Positions 48,508 through 63,468 are shown, counted from the first letter of the stretch. The stretch: 64,000 nt of DNA from Leptospira gomenensis (GCF_004770155.1 NZ_RQFA01000032.1:1-64000); one strand, 5' to 3'. The notes: generated by a model not told the origin, from the letters alone. A program made the numbers and translations.

Positions 48508-49632
48508 CTGAAACCATCCAACTTTCTTCAGAAAGCCTCTTCGATCTTAGAATCCTTACGAAAGGATCTTTTGTTTCGAACCCTGGAAGTTCCTTCGGGG
48601 TTCGATTTGTCTTCCAACGATTATCTTCGATTATCCAAACATCCCCGACTGATTCAATCCCTCAAAGAGGGTTTAGATCGATACGGAGCCGGTTCCGGGG
48701 CTTCGCGTTTGGTCAGCGGGCACAGGGATTGTTTTGATTTAGCGGAACGTTCGGTTTCCGCATGGACGGGAGCCGAAGACGCGCTTTTCGTCGCCAACGG
48801 ATACGCGGCGAACGTGGGTTTGCTTTCCTGTTTGAGCAACGCAAAGACGGAGGTTTTCACCGACCGACTCAATCATGCTTCGATTTTGGACGGGATTCGT
48901 CTTTCCGGTGCGGAGAAAACGTATTACAAACATCTAAACTTAAATCATCTCGAAGAACTTCTCAAAAAATCCAGCAAACGGGAAAAGATCATCGTTTCCG
49001 AAACCGTTTTTAGTATGGATGGTGATTTGGCTCCGATCGAAGAACTGCTGGAACTAAAACGACGTTATGACGCCGTTTTGATTTTGGACGACGCTCACGG
49101 AATCGGGGTATTCGGAGAAAACGGGGAAGGAAGAGCCTCCCAGATTTTGGGAAGGGATAAAATTCGGGAAGTGGACTTCATCACATATACGGCGGGAAAG
49201 GCGCTCGGATTGGAAGGGGCTTGGATCGGCACTTCCACGATCGGGCGGGATTTTCTCGTCAACCGTATGCGGACCTTCATTTACTCGACCGCCCCGTTGC
49301 CTGCAATCACACATTCGATTCCGACGGCGGTGGATTTGCTTCAATCGATGAAGGAAGAACGTACGATCATTTTGCGAACGGCCGAACGACTTCGGGAAAT
49401 GCTGTTCGAAAAAGGATACCCCGCTTCGAATTCCAGGTCCCAGATCGTTCCCGCGCTTTTTCCTTCCGAAAAATCGGTGTTAGACGCCGCCGAACTCTGT
49501 AGAAACGAAGGTCTTCACGTAAAAGCGATCCGACCTCCCACCGTAACCGTTCCCCGATTGCGACTGAGCGTTCACTCCGATACGGACGAAATCCTATTAG
49601 AAAAGTTGATCTCTCTTCTCCCGGAGTTATGA
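48508..49632 (+). CDS. bioF: 8-amino-7-oxononanoate synthase, probable CTG start
   Basis: A 374-residue PLP enzyme if read from CTG 48508. It condenses pimeloyl thioester with alanine in biotin synthesis. Motifs: FDLSSNDYLRLSKHP near the N-terminus, GSGASRLVSGHR, DDAHGIGVFG, and the PLP lysine K231 in TAGKALGLEGAW. The first in-frame standard start is TTG 48571, which removes 21 residues of the normal N-terminal helix (LQKASSILESL) and has no ribosome site. CTG 48508 lies 10 bases after AGAGG. No ATG, GTG or TTG occurs in frame between the mdh stop and 48571. It abuts bioD. Confidence 0.88.
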   Translation: MKPSNFLQKASSILESLRKDLLFRTLEVPSGFDLSSNDYLRLSKHPRLIQSLKEGLDRYGAGSGASRLVSGHRDCFDLAERSVSAWTGAEDALFVANGYAANVGLLSCLSNAKTEVFTDRLNHASILDGIRLSGAEKTYYKHLNLNHLEELLKKSSKREKIIVSETVFSMDGDLAPIEELLELKRRYDAVLILDDAHGIGVFGENGEGRASQILGRDKIREVDFITYTAGKALGLEGAWIGTSTIGRDFLVNRMRTFIYSTAPLPAITHSIPTAVDLLQSMKEERTIILRTAERLREMLFEKGYPASNSRSQIVPALFPSEKSVLDAAELCRNEGLHVKAIRPPTVTVPRLRLSVHSDTDEILLEKLISLLPEL

Positions 49633-50298
49633 ATGGCCGTTTTTATTTCCGCAACCGGAACCGATGTGGGAAAAAGTTTTTTCAGCGCTTTGCTTATGGC
49701 GAAATACGGCGATTCCTACGGACTGAAATATTTCAAACCGATTCAGACGGGATCGGAGGACGACCGTGCGGCGGTGCAAGGTTTGACCGGTTTGCCGGAA
49801 AGTTCTTTCCTCAAAAATTACTATTCGTTTTCCTTCGCGGGTTCTCCGCATTACGCTTCCGAATTGGAAAAAATCCCCGTGGACACGGAGGAGTTGGTGC
49901 GTCATCTCTACAGTATTCGGGAGGAAAGGATCGTCATCGAAGGCGCAGGAGGATTGCTCGTTCCGTTGACGCGCAGTTTTCTTACCATCGATTTGATTCA
50001 AAAGTCGGAAATCCCTCTCGTGCTCGTAGTTCCCGTATCTTTGGGGGCGATCAACCATAGTTTGTTGTCCTTGGAAGCGATTCAAAAAAGAAATATAGAT
50101 TGCAAAGGGATTTATTTTTTGGGAACACCGGACGATACCACCGAAGACAACGTAAGAACGATTCTTGAATGGAGCGGTGCGAAGTTTTTAGGATCGTTTT
50201 TTTTCGATTCCAAGGAAAGACTGAGCCGCGAAAAATTCACGGCGGACTGTGTACCCCGTTTCGATTCGGACGGACTTCTTAAGGATCTATTTTTGTGA
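49633..50298 (+). CDS. bioD: Dethiobiotin synthetase
   Basis: A 221-residue P-loop enzyme that closes the ureido ring of dethiobiotin with CO2 and ATP. The ATP loop is [16 protein letters not shown] near 5-20, with [13 protein letters not shown] near 34-46 and the second site [11 protein letters not shown] near 97-107. The ATG directly follows the bioF stop, and the end overlaps bioA by GTGA. The order F-D-A-B follows the pathway steps. Confidence 0.95.
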   Translation: MAVFISATGTDVGKSFFSALLMAKYGDSYGLKYFKPIQTGSEDDRAAVQGLTGLPESSFLKNYYSFSFAGSPHYASELEKIPVDTEELVRHLYSIREERIVIEGAGGLLVPLTRSFLTIDLIQKSEIPLVLVVPVSLGAINHSLLSLEAIQKRNIDCKGIYFLGTPDDTTEDNVRTILEWSGAKFLGSFFFDSKERLSREKFTADCVPRFDSDGLLKDLFL

Positions 50299-51596
50299 TT
50301 TGGTATCCGTTTACGCTTCAATACGAACCGGATTCTCCGGTAAAAATCGTCCGCGGGGAAAAGGAATTTTTATACGATGAAGGAGGGAATTCCTACATCG
50401 ATGCGATTTCGTCCTGGTGGGCCAATATCCACGGACACAATCATCCGAAGATCATACAGGCGATTCGGGATCAACTCGACCGATTGGATCACGTTCTTTT
50501 AGCAGGTTTTACGCACGAACCCGCTGAAACCTTAGCCGCTCAACTTATGAAAATTACGGACGGTCTTTTTCATAAGGTACTGTATTCGGACAACGGTTCG
50601 AGCGCCGTCGAAATCATGATCAAACTCGCGTATCAGTATTTTCGGAATATCGGTCAATCCGAGCGAACTACATTCATAAAATGGAATACTTCGTATCACG
50701 GAGATACGATCGGCGCCATGAGCGTGGGCGGAGACTCCGTCTTCAACCGGGTTTTTTCCGGGCTTTTGTTTCCTACGAAGGAATTTCCTGCGCCGAATTG
50801 CAATTTTTGCCCCGTGGGAAAACTTCCCGATTCTTGTCGCACGGAATGTCTTCGAACGATCGAAGAATATTTGGAGGCACATCCGAACGAAGTCGCCGGG
50901 ATCGTGATTGAACCGCTCATTTTGGGCTCGGGCGGAATGGTCTTTTATCAAGAGGAAGTGCTTCGTTCTTTGGAACGGACCGCAAAAAAATACGGAGCGT
51001 TTTTACTCGTGGATGAGGTTTTTACCGGGTTCGGACGGACGGGTTCTTTTTTTGCGTATCAAAGAGCGGGAATCCGTCCGGACCTCATCGCGGTGGCCAA
51101 GGGGCTCAGCGGAGGTTCGCTTCCGATCGCGGCCACCTTGGTTTGCGAAAAAATCCATTCCGCATTCGTGAACCCCGATCCGGAGAAGGGATTTTACCAC
51201 GGTCATACGATGACTGGAAATCCTTTGGCGTGTCGAGCGGCTTTGGCTTCGATCGAACTCCTTCAGGAACCGGGTTTTCTAAAGCGCGTTCAGGAGCTCG
51301 AAAAAAAAATCAACGTGGGACTCGAGTCGCTTGAGCGGGAGTTCCCACATAGAATCCGGAATCGTCGGGTCCTCGGAGCGGTCGGCGTACTGGAATTGGA
51401 GGTAGGTTCCCAAGCGGGTTATACGTATCCGGGGAACAAAATTCTCAAAAAGAAATTTTTGGAAAAAGGGGTACTGCTGCGTCCTTTGGGAAACGTATTG
51501 TATCTGGCCCCTCCGTATTCCATCTCCGATTCCTCTTTGGAGAAGGTTTTTAACGCCATTCGCCAAACCCTCTCCGAAACCGATCTGGGGAAATAG
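50295..51596 (+). CDS. bioA: Adenosylmethionine-8-amino-7-oxononanoate aminotransferase
   Basis: A 433-residue class III aminotransferase. WYPFTLQ at the start, [15 protein letters not shown] near 33-47, [19 protein letters not shown] near 96-114, [18 protein letters not shown] near 133-150 and [11 protein letters not shown] near 238-248 are BioA marks. The PLP lysine is in AVAKGLSGG near 265-273. It makes 7,8-diaminopelargonate. The start is GTG 50295, overlapping bioD by 4 bases. Confidence 0.95.
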   Translation: MIWYPFTLQYEPDSPVKIVRGEKEFLYDEGGNSYIDAISSWWANIHGHNHPKIIQAIRDQLDRLDHVLLAGFTHEPAETLAAQLMKITDGLFHKVLYSDNGSSAVEIMIKLAYQYFRNIGQSERTTFIKWNTSYHGDTIGAMSVGGDSVFNRVFSGLLFPTKEFPAPNCNFCPVGKLPDSCRTECLRTIEEYLEAHPNEVAGIVIEPLILGSGGMVFYQEEVLRSLERTAKKYGAFLLVDEVFTGFGRTGSFFAYQRAGIRPDLIAVAKGLSGGSLPIAATLVCEKIHSAFVNPDPEKGFYHGHTMTGNPLACRAALASIELLQEPGFLKRVQELEKKINVGLESLEREFPHRIRNRRVLGAVGVLELEVGSQAGYTYPGNKILKKKFLEKGVLLRPLGNVLYLAPPYSISDSSLEKVFNAIRQTLSETDLGK

Positions 51597-51636
51597 GCTT
51601 TTCAAGAAAGACAGTTCGTCTCAACTTGTCAGAAGC

Positions 51637-52719
51637 ATGTCCACAACTCTCTCAAAGAACGAAAAAATATTTTCCGAAGTTCCCAGCCTTGTCACCAAGG
51701 AAGAAGCTCTTTCTATTTTGGACGGATCCGTTCCGTTGACGGCTTGTTTGGATCGGGCGTATCAGGAGAGGAATCGCTACTTCGAAAATAAGGTTCGAAT
51801 TCATATCTTAGATAATATCAAAAACGGATATTGCCCCGAGGATTGCGGGTATTGTGCGCAGAGAAAGAACGCGAATTCGGGAGTTCAGGAATATCCGATG
51901 AAATCCGAAACGGAAATCTACGAAGACGCGCTCCAAGCCAAACAAAACGGAGCGTACCGGTTTTGTATGGTCACTTCCGGCACCGGCCCGAACCGACCGA
52001 CGACCGAAAAACTCGCTTCCACCATCCGCAGAATCACCGACGAACTGGGAATGAAGGTTTGTCTTTCGGCGGGATTGATCGACGAAGAGAAGGCGCAGCT
52101 TTTGAGCGCCGCCGGATTGGATCGTTACAATCACAACCTCAATACTTCCGAAAATCATTATCCGGAAATATGCGATACACACACGTATTCCCAAAGAGCG
52201 GAGACGCTTGCTTCCGTATCGAAAGCAGGAATCGGAATGTGCAGCGGAGTCATCGTCGGAATGGGAGAGACGCTTCGCGATATCGTGGACGTCGCTTTCG
52301 AACTCAAATCGTTTCGAGTCATTTCGATTCCGGTGAATTTCTTTATTCCCGTAAAAGGACACGCGATTCGAAATCCGAGCGTTTTGACTCCGGAGCTTTG
52401 TGTGAGAATTCTCTGTCTTTTCCGATTGGTGAATCCGGATTCTGAAATCAGGATCGCCGCAGGAAGAGAAGGGCATTTGCGTAGTTTATCCGCCACGGCG
52501 CTCTTTGCTGCAAATTCTTTGTTTTCATCAGGATATTTGAATGTGAAAGGATCCGATCTTCCGGAAACCGTCCGAATGATTCGGGATGCAGGTTTCGTAC
52601 CGGAACTTGCGGACGGAGGAATTTTGGAGGAAGTGGAAGAAGGTGAATCTCTATATTCCGAAAAAAATTTTCCTGAACTCTATAAGTTCCGGAAAAAAAT
52701 CTCCGAGGAAAGTGCGTAA
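51637..52719 (+). CDS. bioB: Biotin synthase
   Basis: A 360-residue radical SAM enzyme that inserts sulfur into dethiobiotin. The [4Fe-4S] cluster ligands are C66, C70 and C73 ([14 protein letters not shown]). [21 protein letters not shown] follows near 168-188 in two parts, and [12 protein letters not shown] near 205-216. RIAAGRE near 270-276 carries the arginine that helps bind the second cluster. It is 40 bases after bioA and ends the cluster. bioC and bioH are not adjacent. Confidence 0.96.
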   Translation: MSTTLSKNEKIFSEVPSLVTKEEALSILDGSVPLTACLDRAYQERNRYFENKVRIHILDNIKNGYCPEDCGYCAQRKNANSGVQEYPMKSETEIYEDALQAKQNGAYRFCMVTSGTGPNRPTTEKLASTIRRITDELGMKVCLSAGLIDEEKAQLLSAAGLDRYNHNLNTSENHYPEICDTHTYSQRAETLASVSKAGIGMCSGVIVGMGETLRDIVDVAFELKSFRVISIPVNFFIPVKGHAIRNPSVLTPELCVRILCLFRLVNPDSEIRIAAGREGHLRSLSATALFAANSLFSSGYLNVKGSDLPETVRMIRDAGFVPELADGGILEEVEEGESLYSEKNFPELYKFRKKISEESA

Positions 52720-53081
52720 AAAAACCAGATTTTGACATTTTTTAGGCTTTCCCGGGCAACATTTTTCGATTAATTTGAGTCTCAAGTATTTGAAACTTTT
52801 CGATTTAGGAATTCTTTCGAATGGGAAACGAAATGGTTCCAAGGAAAATTTCCGTTCTCGTTTATGGAACGAACGAAAAAGAATCGTGTTTTTTCGAAAC
52901 GTAGAAGCGCGTTATGCGCTTTGTCGGAGTAAAAACGTATAACGAAAAAATACGGAACGAAAGCGGAAAAAATCCGGAAGACGAGGGATTCTTTTTTTAA
53001 AAGGAAATGGATCTATTTTTTTTTAGAATCGATTGAAAGCTCGGTTCGATCTAAAAACCTGGTATTACTGGAGTTAACTGG
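52720..53081. other. Gap after bioB without a recognised gene
   Basis: This AT-rich stretch of 362 bases holds no supportable gene. Seen in it: an exact TTGACA at 52732-52737 with no good -10, a hairpin AAGCGC-GTTAT-GCGCTT (52905-52921), a weaker repeat CGTAT/ATACG just downstream, and two A/T runs near 52996-53025 that could hold the promoter of the small gene that follows. The hairpin has no T-run after it, so a terminator is doubtful. Confidence 0.45.
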
Positions 53082-53258
53082 ATGAAATATAAAATAGAAA
53101 TCAATAAGCTGAAGAACGGATACATAGAAGCAAAGCTCATTGATACTGTTTCCAATAATCCGATCGAATTCAGGATTTGCGATTCGGAGGATTATCTCCA
53201 AGCCCAGATCGCGGATTGGCACAAACGATTTCATATGAAAGAACCGCAGGAGCAGTGA
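53082..53258 (+). CDS. Small 58-residue protein, unknown function
   Basis: ATG 53082 follows GGAG at 9 bases and opens a 58-codon frame ending at TGA 53256-53258. The protein begins MKYKIEINKLKNGYIEAK and ends HKRFHMKEPQEQ; it is soluble and mixed-charge, with a central aromatic/acidic part (FRICDSEDYLQAQIADWH). I do not recognise it. Good ribosome site, sensible composition and position just before a lipoprotein gene support a real gene. Confidence 0.6.
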   Translation: MKYKIEINKLKNGYIEAKLIDTVSNNPIEFRICDSEDYLQAQIADWHKRFHMKEPQEQ

Positions 53259-53265
53259 TTCTTCC

Positions 53266-54009
53266 TTGGTAAGGTTACTTCCCGCCGTATTCTTTCTTTC
53301 GTTTTTCCTTTCCTGTATTTCCCTATTTAAAAAATCCTATACCGATTATTCCAGCCCCAACTTTGAATGTTGGGCGGGAAGCGGTTATCGTTCTTCTGAA
53401 ACTTTCGAAAAATATCGCGTACTTTGGTCCACGATGCGGAAACTCTACCAAGAGGAAAATCGGAGGATCAAAAGCGCGAACGTGGTGTTTGCGGGCAATT
53501 CTCTCATTCAATTATTTCCTCGGGAACTTTTGGAGCGCGAGTTTCCGGGTGCGGTCAACCGTGGAATCGGCGGAGATATGACGGAATTATTCCTCGAACG
53601 TTTGGACGAAGATATCCTTTCCTTGTCTCCGAAAGTGATCGTTTTAGAGATCGGCGGAAACGACCTGATCCAGGGAAAGTGTTTGGATGGGATCGAAAAA
53701 AATCTCGTTTCTATTCTGGATAAAATTTCCAGCACCGCACCGAATACGAAAGTAGTCGTTTTGAGCGTTCCGCCGGTTCGAAATCAAACCCTGAATCAGA
53801 TTTCTCCCGTACTCAATCTGAGTTGGGTTTCCATTTTACCTGCCTATAAGAACGTCGTATTTTTGGATAATTGGCAGTGGCTCCGCGAAAAAGATCGACC
53901 GGCTTTGCGACCGGAGTTTTGGTTGGAACGGGATAAGATTCATCTCAACGAAAACGCGTATCGAATTTGGGTTCAAAAACTCAAACCGCTTCTGCAACCG
54001 TATCTCTGA
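53266..54009 (+). CDS. SGNH/GDSL-type hydrolase lipoprotein
   Basis: A 247-residue protein. A signal with lipobox FFLSC places a lipidated cysteine at C17. The SGNH blocks are VVFAGNSLIQLFP (nucleophile Ser; block I reads GNS in place of GDS), VNRGIGGDMT, VLEIGGNDL (block III) and the DKIHLNENAY catalytic Asp-His near the C-terminus. It is an envelope esterase or acetyl-transfer/removal enzyme; the substrate is unknown. The start is TTG 53266, with GGAG 13 bases before. It could in principle partner the distant MBOAT. Confidence 0.82.
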   Translation: MVRLLPAVFFLSFFLSCISLFKKSYTDYSSPNFECWAGSGYRSSETFEKYRVLWSTMRKLYQEENRRIKSANVVFAGNSLIQLFPRELLEREFPGAVNRGIGGDMTELFLERLDEDILSLSPKVIVLEIGGNDLIQGKCLDGIEKNLVSILDKISSTAPNTKVVVLSVPPVRNQTLNQISPVLNLSWVSILPAYKNVVFLDNWQWLREKDRPALRPEFWLERDKIHLNENAYRIWVQKLKPLLQPYL

Positions 54010-54024
54010 TCTTTAAGGTACGTT

Positions 54025-54933
54025 TTGTTACTCATTCTCACACAAAATCCAGACTCGGTTCGGGAAAAAATTTTTTCTTCCTCCGGAAAATTGGGGAGCT
54101 TACGTTCTGCCGAAGAATGGACGAGCGGAATTGGGAAGGGGAACGCTTCGAAAGAAAACGATTCGAAAGAAAACACTTCTTCTTGGTCTCGAATGGTCTG
54201 GGGGGATCTAAAACCGTTTTCCCGCGAAGATTTGATTTCTTTGCGATCCGAGCTTGCGGAAATTCGTTCCGATTCACTACAGTTGGAAGGTCTGCTTGAT
54301 CCCGATCGTAAGAGTTTATTCGCCTTCGATATGGATTCCACTTTGATTCGTCAGGAAGTGATCGACGAGTTGGCGAGATATGCCGGCGTTTACGACGAAG
54401 TGGCTTCCGTAACTCGGGAAGCAATGGAAGGCCTTCTTGATTTTCAGGAAGCTCTTTACAAACGTTGTTCGTATTTGAAAGGACTTTCCGTTTCGGTTTT
54501 TGCGGAATTGTATCCCCGTTTGGAACCCAACGACGGAGTCGCAGCACTGTTGTCCGGTCTTTCCAGTAGAAATGTGAACACGGCGGTTTTTTCGGGCGGA
54601 TTTACGGATATTCTCGAATACTTTCAAAAGGATCATCCAGTCGGAGAGATTCGCGCCAATGTTCTCGAACGGGTAAACGGAATTCTTACGGGAACGGTCC
54701 TCGGAGAAATCGTGGATAAAAACAAAAAGTTGTCGTATTTCCGGGAAATCCGAGATCGGGAAGGAATCGATCCTTTGCAGACTGTCGCGGTCGGAGACGG
54801 CGCCAATGACGCCTTGATGTTGAACGAGGCTGGGATCGGGATCGGGTTTCACGCCAAAGACGGTTTGAAAAAACTCATCCTCAATTGGATCGACTTCGCT
54901 CCGATGGATTCTCTCTTACTTTTGTTTTCTTAG
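54025..54933 (+). CDS. serB: Phosphoserine phosphatase
   Basis: A 302-residue HAD phosphatase that makes serine from phosphoserine. The nucleophile motif is FDMDSTLI near 101-108, the cap follows, VFSGGFTDIL near 188-197 is motif II, and VGDGANDALML near 253-263 is motif IV. The first 95 residues are a divergent N-terminal domain with an Asn/Ser/Lys/Glu linker made by a 15-base tandem repeat. The start is TTG 54025. The 3' end overlaps convergent mutS by 18 bases. Confidence 0.92.
   Translation: MLLILTQNPDSVREKIFSSSGKLGSLRSAEEWTSGIGKGNASKENDSKENTSSWSRMVWGDLKPFSREDLISLRSELAEIRSDSLQLEGLLDPDRKSLFAFDMDSTLIRQEVIDELARYAGVYDEVASVTREAMEGLLDFQEALYKRCSYLKGLSVSVFAELYPRLEPNDGVAALLSGLSSRNVNTAVFSGGFTDILEYFQKDHPVGEIRANVLERVNGILTGTVLGEIVDKNKKLSYFREIRDREGIDPLQTVAVGDGANDALMLNEAGIGIGFHAKDGLKKLILNWIDFAPMDSLLLLFS
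54147..54176 (+). repeat. 15-base tandem duplication inside serB
   Basis: TTCGAAAGAAAACGA at 54147-54161 is followed at once by a near-copy that keeps the first 13 bases. It is in frame and encodes SKEND-SKENT in the linker of SerB. Copy number could vary between strains without breaking the gene. Confidence 0.8.
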
Positions 54934-57459
54934 TTTTTTCTGAAATTCTTCCAAGGCGCGCAAGGCTTCGATCGGAGTCATTTCCTCCAATTTCAATTGA
55001 AGAATGGTTTTTTCCGTAGGGGAAAGTTCCTGCTTTTGTTCCGGCTCTTGAAACAGAAGCGGTTGTGCTTCCTGGATTTTTATTTCCTTCTTTTTGGATT
55101 CCAACTCGACCAATAGTTCTGCGGCCCGTTTTACGATCGGTTCGGGAACTCCTGCGATTTTTGCCACGTAGATCCCGAAAGATTTTTTCGCCTTTCCTGC
55201 GCGTACCTTTCGAAGAAACAAAACCTTATCCTCTTTCTCCAGGGTTTCCAGATAGAGGTTGAAAATTCCGCTCAAACGCGAAAGTTCCGTGAGCTCGTGG
55301 TAGTGAGTCGCGAAAATCGTTTTGGGTTTAACGGTCAATGAAGAAAGATATTCCAGGATCGCCCAGGCGATGCTCATTCCGTCGTAGGTAGAGGTTCCTC
55401 TTCCTACTTCGTCGAAAAGTATGAGCGACTCCTCGGTGCATCGGTTTAGTATGTTCGCGGTTTCCTTCATTTCCACATAGAACGTGGATTCGCCTGCAGT
55501 GAGATTGTCCCCGGCGCCGATTCTGGTAAATAATTTATCAACGATCGGAAGCGAGGCTTTTTTTGCGGGAACGAAAAATCCCATCTGAAACAAAATCTGA
55601 TTGAGCGCGATCTGTCTCATGAACGTTGATTTTCCCGCCATATTCGGTCCGGTGAGAATTGCGATCGATTGTGTCTGCGAATCGAGTGCGATCGAATTCG
55701 GCGTGAATTCCTGTCCTACGGGAAGTGTGGCCTCGACGACTGGATGTCTGGATTCCTCCAAATCGAGGGAGCGATCCTCGGACAGACGGGGTCGGATCCA
55801 ATTGTATTTGTCCTTTGCAATCAGAGACGCGATTTGAACGTCCAAGTCTCCGATTTCTTCCGAAAAAGAAAGAAGCGCGGAGGAATATTTCAAAACCTCT
55901 TCGACGAGGATCGCAAATTCGGCCCGTTCTATTTCCGCTATGATTCCGTCGGCCTCAAGGATCGTTCTTTCTATTTCCTCGAGTTTCGGAGTCGTGAATC
56001 GTTCGCTTCCGACTAACGTTTGTTTTTTGAGATAATCCTTCGGTGCTTGTTCGGCTTGAACCCGGGAGATTTCTATGAAATATCCGACGATCTTGTTGTA
56101 TCTGATTTTTAAGGTGTTTAATCCGGTTCTTTTTTTCTCTTCGGTTTCTAAATCCAAGATCCAGTCTTTACCTTTGGTTCCGGCTTCGCGCGCCTGATCC
56201 AGTTTGGAGGAGAATCCAGTTTTTAAAAACGGACCGTTTCCCAAAATCACGGGAAGATCGTCGCCCGGATTCAGTCTGGCCGAGATGAATTCGGAAAGTA
56301 ATTCCAACTCCCGCGTCGGAATTAGAAACGGATAGGAAAGTTCCTTCATACGTTCGGTCAGTTCTTTTCCGGTTTGAATGGAATTTAGAATCGCTCGAAA
56401 ATCCCTAGGATACGCGTGGTTTCCTCGGAAGCGAGTCAGAATTCTTTCCAAATCCCCGATGTCGCGTAACGTTTGGGTGAAAGGAGTGGTCGAGGTTTTC
56501 GAAAGGAGATCCTGTTTTTCCCAGCGCGAATATAGGACGAGCGGATCACATTCCGGAAACAATATCCTCTGTTTGAGAAGTCGTTTCCCTTTGGCGGTAG
56601 AGCAGAAGTTGAGCACCGAGTATAAGGTGTGGTTTTTCTCCTTTTCGTTTTCCACGAGTTCCAGATTTAGGATCGTCTCCCGATCCATTTCCAAAAAGTT
56701 TCCCGAAGTTAAAATCCTCGGTTCACGAAGTACGAGTCGATTTCCTCTGTACGTTTCGCGTATGTATTCGTTGAGATAATACGACAGGGAAAAGAATGGA
56801 TCCTTGTCCTCGGCGCGGGTTTGATCCGGTAAAACCGTAAATTCGCGATTTTTAAAATATTCTAATGTTTGAAAGAAAGAAAGATCCGATTTCGGGACAC
56901 AGATTTCGGAAGGACGAAATTTCTCCAATTCCGCCGTTAATTTTTCCAATCCGGCGACGGACGCCGAGGAGTAGAAGAGTTCTCCCGTGGAGACGTCCGC
57001 CATGGCGAAATATACGAGACTTTTTTTCAGATGTAGGATCGCGAGATAATTGTTCTGATACCCGGATAATAAATTCTCCTCGATGACCGTTCCCGGAGTG
57101 ATGATCCGCACCACCTCCCTTGCCATAAGTTTGGAACCGGGTTCCTCCGATTTGGATTGTTCGCAGATCGCGATTTTTTTTCCGGCGTTTAAAAGTCTGG
57201 AAATGTAGTTGTCCTTTGAATGATAGGGAATGCCGCACATAGGAACCGAGTTTTGCCGTTTGGTAAGTGCGATGTCCAAAATCGAAGAAGCGATCTTGGC
57301 GTCCTCCAAAAACATCTCGTAAAAATCCCCCATCCGGAAAAATAGGATCGCGTCCGGTAGTTCCTTTTTGATGGAAAGAAATTGTTTCATCATCGGAGTG
57401 TTCAGTGCGTCGGCGAGGTCGCTCCAATATTCCGCGTTCGTTTCCGGCGTCGTGTTCAT
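54916..57459 (-). CDS. mutS: DNA mismatch repair ATPase MutS
   Basis: An 847-residue MutS of normal length. The mismatch-reading FxE motif is in MGDFYEMF near 43-50. The connector, lever and clamp domains follow. The ATPase has Walker A TGPNMAGKSTFMRQ near 611-624, then AGDNLTAGESTFYVEM, Walker B LILFDEVGRGTSTYDG near 684-699 and FATHYHEL. It recognises mispairs in DNA. Its ATG overlaps the trpF stop by 4 bases. No mutL is adjacent. Confidence 0.97.
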   Translation of the reverse strand: MNTTPETNAEYWSDLADALNTPMMKQFLSIKKELPDAILFFRMGDFYEMFLEDAKIASSILDIALTKRQNSVPMCGIPYHSKDNYISRLLNAGKKIAICEQSKSEEPGSKLMAREVVRIITPGTVIEENLLSGYQNNYLAILHLKKSLVYFAMADVSTGELFYSSASVAGLEKLTAELEKFRPSEICVPKSDLSFFQTLEYFKNREFTVLPDQTRAEDKDPFFSLSYYLNEYIRETYRGNRLVLREPRILTSGNFLEMDRETILNLELVENEKEKNHTLYSVLNFCSTAKGKRLLKQRILFPECDPLVLYSRWEKQDLLSKTSTTPFTQTLRDIGDLERILTRFRGNHAYPRDFRAILNSIQTGKELTERMKELSYPFLIPTRELELLSEFISARLNPGDDLPVILGNGPFLKTGFSSKLDQAREAGTKGKDWILDLETEEKKRTGLNTLKIRYNKIVGYFIEISRVQAEQAPKDYLKKQTLVGSERFTTPKLEEIERTILEADGIIAEIERAEFAILVEEVLKYSSALLSFSEEIGDLDVQIASLIAKDKYNWIRPRLSEDRSLDLEESRHPVVEATLPVGQEFTPNSIALDSQTQSIAILTGPNMAGKSTFMRQIALNQILFQMGFFVPAKKASLPIVDKLFTRIGAGDNLTAGESTFYVEMKETANILNRCTEESLILFDEVGRGTSTYDGMSIAWAILEYLSSLTVKPKTIFATHYHELTELSRLSGIFNLYLETLEKEDKVLFLRKVRAGKAKKSFGIYVAKIAGVPEPIVKRAAELLVELESKKKEIKIQEAQPLLFQEPEQKQELSPTEKTILQLKLEEMTPIEALRALEEFQKKLRKQK

Positions 57460-58106
57460 ACGATTGTTTTTGCGTTCCTGATAAATTGAATGATTTTGTG
57501 CGGATCTTTGACTCCGGGTGCGGATTCTACCCCGCTGGCTACGTCCACTCCGTACGGCTGAACCGTTTCTACGGCGGTTCTTACGTTCTCCGGAGTTAAC
57601 CCTCCCGCCAATAAAAACCTACGTTGTACGCCGGATACGAGTTCCCAGCGGAAGGATTCTCCGGTTCCTCCGCCGGCGTCCTTGGAATAACTGTCTAAAA
57701 TCAATAGTTCTCCGGGAACGTTCCGTAAATCGGAGTCGGAAATTTCTTTTTGAACCCGATACGAACAAATCTGGCGTGAGCCCAAAAGTTCCTCCTTGGA
57801 AATCGTACGCAACATCGGATCGTCCCAAACCCATTGAACGAGATCGTGATCCAAGGTGGAACGTACGGTTCGGATTTCCTCCGGAGAATTTTTATAGAAT
57901 AAGAGTACGATCTCCGGGCCGTCGTTTTGTGAACGCAGATAACGAACGATCTCTTGCGCTTTCGATACGGTAACGTTGCGCGGACTCGCGCTTACGAAAT
58001 TCAATCCGATCCAATCCGCACCTTCTCCGACACAAAGTTCGGCCGTCGGTATGTCCCGAATTCCGCAGATTTTCACTTTGGGGATAAGATTCGTTCGTAA
58101 ACTCAT
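57456..58106 (-). CDS. trpF: Phosphoribosylanthranilate isomerase
   Basis: A 216-residue TIM barrel. VKICGIRD near 11-18 is the family start with the catalytic cysteine, GADWIGLNFV near 29-38 follows, LAGGLTPENVRTAV near 172-185 is the phosphate-binding part, and GVDVASGVESAPGVKD near 191-206 closes the barrel with the catalytic aspartate. It acts in tryptophan synthesis. Other trp genes are not in the window; it is coupled to mutS. Confidence 0.95.
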   Translation of the reverse strand: MSLRTNLIPKVKICGIRDIPTAELCVGEGADWIGLNFVSASPRNVTVSKAQEIVRYLRSQNDGPEIVLLFYKNSPEEIRTVRSTLDHDLVQWVWDDPMLRTISKEELLGSRQICSYRVQKEISDSDLRNVPGELLILDSYSKDAGGGTGESFRWELVSGVQRRFLLAGGLTPENVRTAVETVQPYGVDVASGVESAPGVKDPHKIIQFIRNAKTIV

Positions 58107-58198
58107 GATCGAAGTTTTTCCAGTCTTCTTCGAGGGTTTCTTTAAATCACGTACTTTAACGGTGGTAAGATCGGTACCCGTTTGTACTTTCGGACTCG

Positions 58199-58896
<698 letters not shown>

Positions 58897-58900
<4 letters not shown>

Positions 58901-59304
58901 ACTTTTGGAATCTTTTTTACCGCCGCGTTGATTTTCTCCAAAACCTTTTCCCGTTTGATCGGTTTCGGAATGTAATCCAAAGCTCCGTGATCCAGTAGAT
59001 TTTTGATGACCGCGGGAGTATTTTCCTCGGATACGATCACGATTCTAGGAAGAACCCCTTTGTCTTTGATCTCGAAGAAGGCCGCGTATCCGTCCATCAC
59101 GGGTAGATTCAAATCCAACGTGATCAGATCCACCAAACGATGTTGGTCGAATAGTTTGACGAGTTCTTTTCCGTTTTCCGCGAAACCGATCACTTGATAT
59201 CCTTCCGACTCCAGAATCTGAGCCAACTGTTTCGCTTGGAATCTGGAATTCTCCGCGACTAAAACCTGGTACGGTCTTCCGTTTGGCGCTACGCCTGCTT
59301 TCAT
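58897..59304 (-). CDS. Single-domain response regulator (CheY-like)
   Basis: A 135-residue receiver domain with no output domain. The phospho-acceptor is D64 in LDLNLPVMDG, the switch residue is Ser in VIVSEEN, and the lysine is in YIPKPIKREK. The usual acidic pair that binds Mg is reduced to AE (E18), so metal binding may be weakened. It lies 12 bases after leuB on the same strand. No histidine kinase is near; it may relay signals by protein contact. Confidence 0.9.
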
Positions 59305-59316
59305 ACTTTACCTCTT

Positions 59317-63390
<4,074 letters not shown>

Positions 63391-63468
63391 GTTAGCAACG
63401 ATTCCGAGATTTTTTTTACGAGGATTAAATTCATAAAAATCGGGTTTCTCTGAGGTTCAACCCTAATT

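Noticed and set aside
48571..49632. bioF starting at TTG 48571
   Set aside because: This start lacks a ribosome site and removes the normal N-terminal helix; CTG 48508 fits better.
52905..52921. Rho-independent terminator after bioB
   Set aside because: A 6-bp hairpin 185 bases from the stop without a following T-run.
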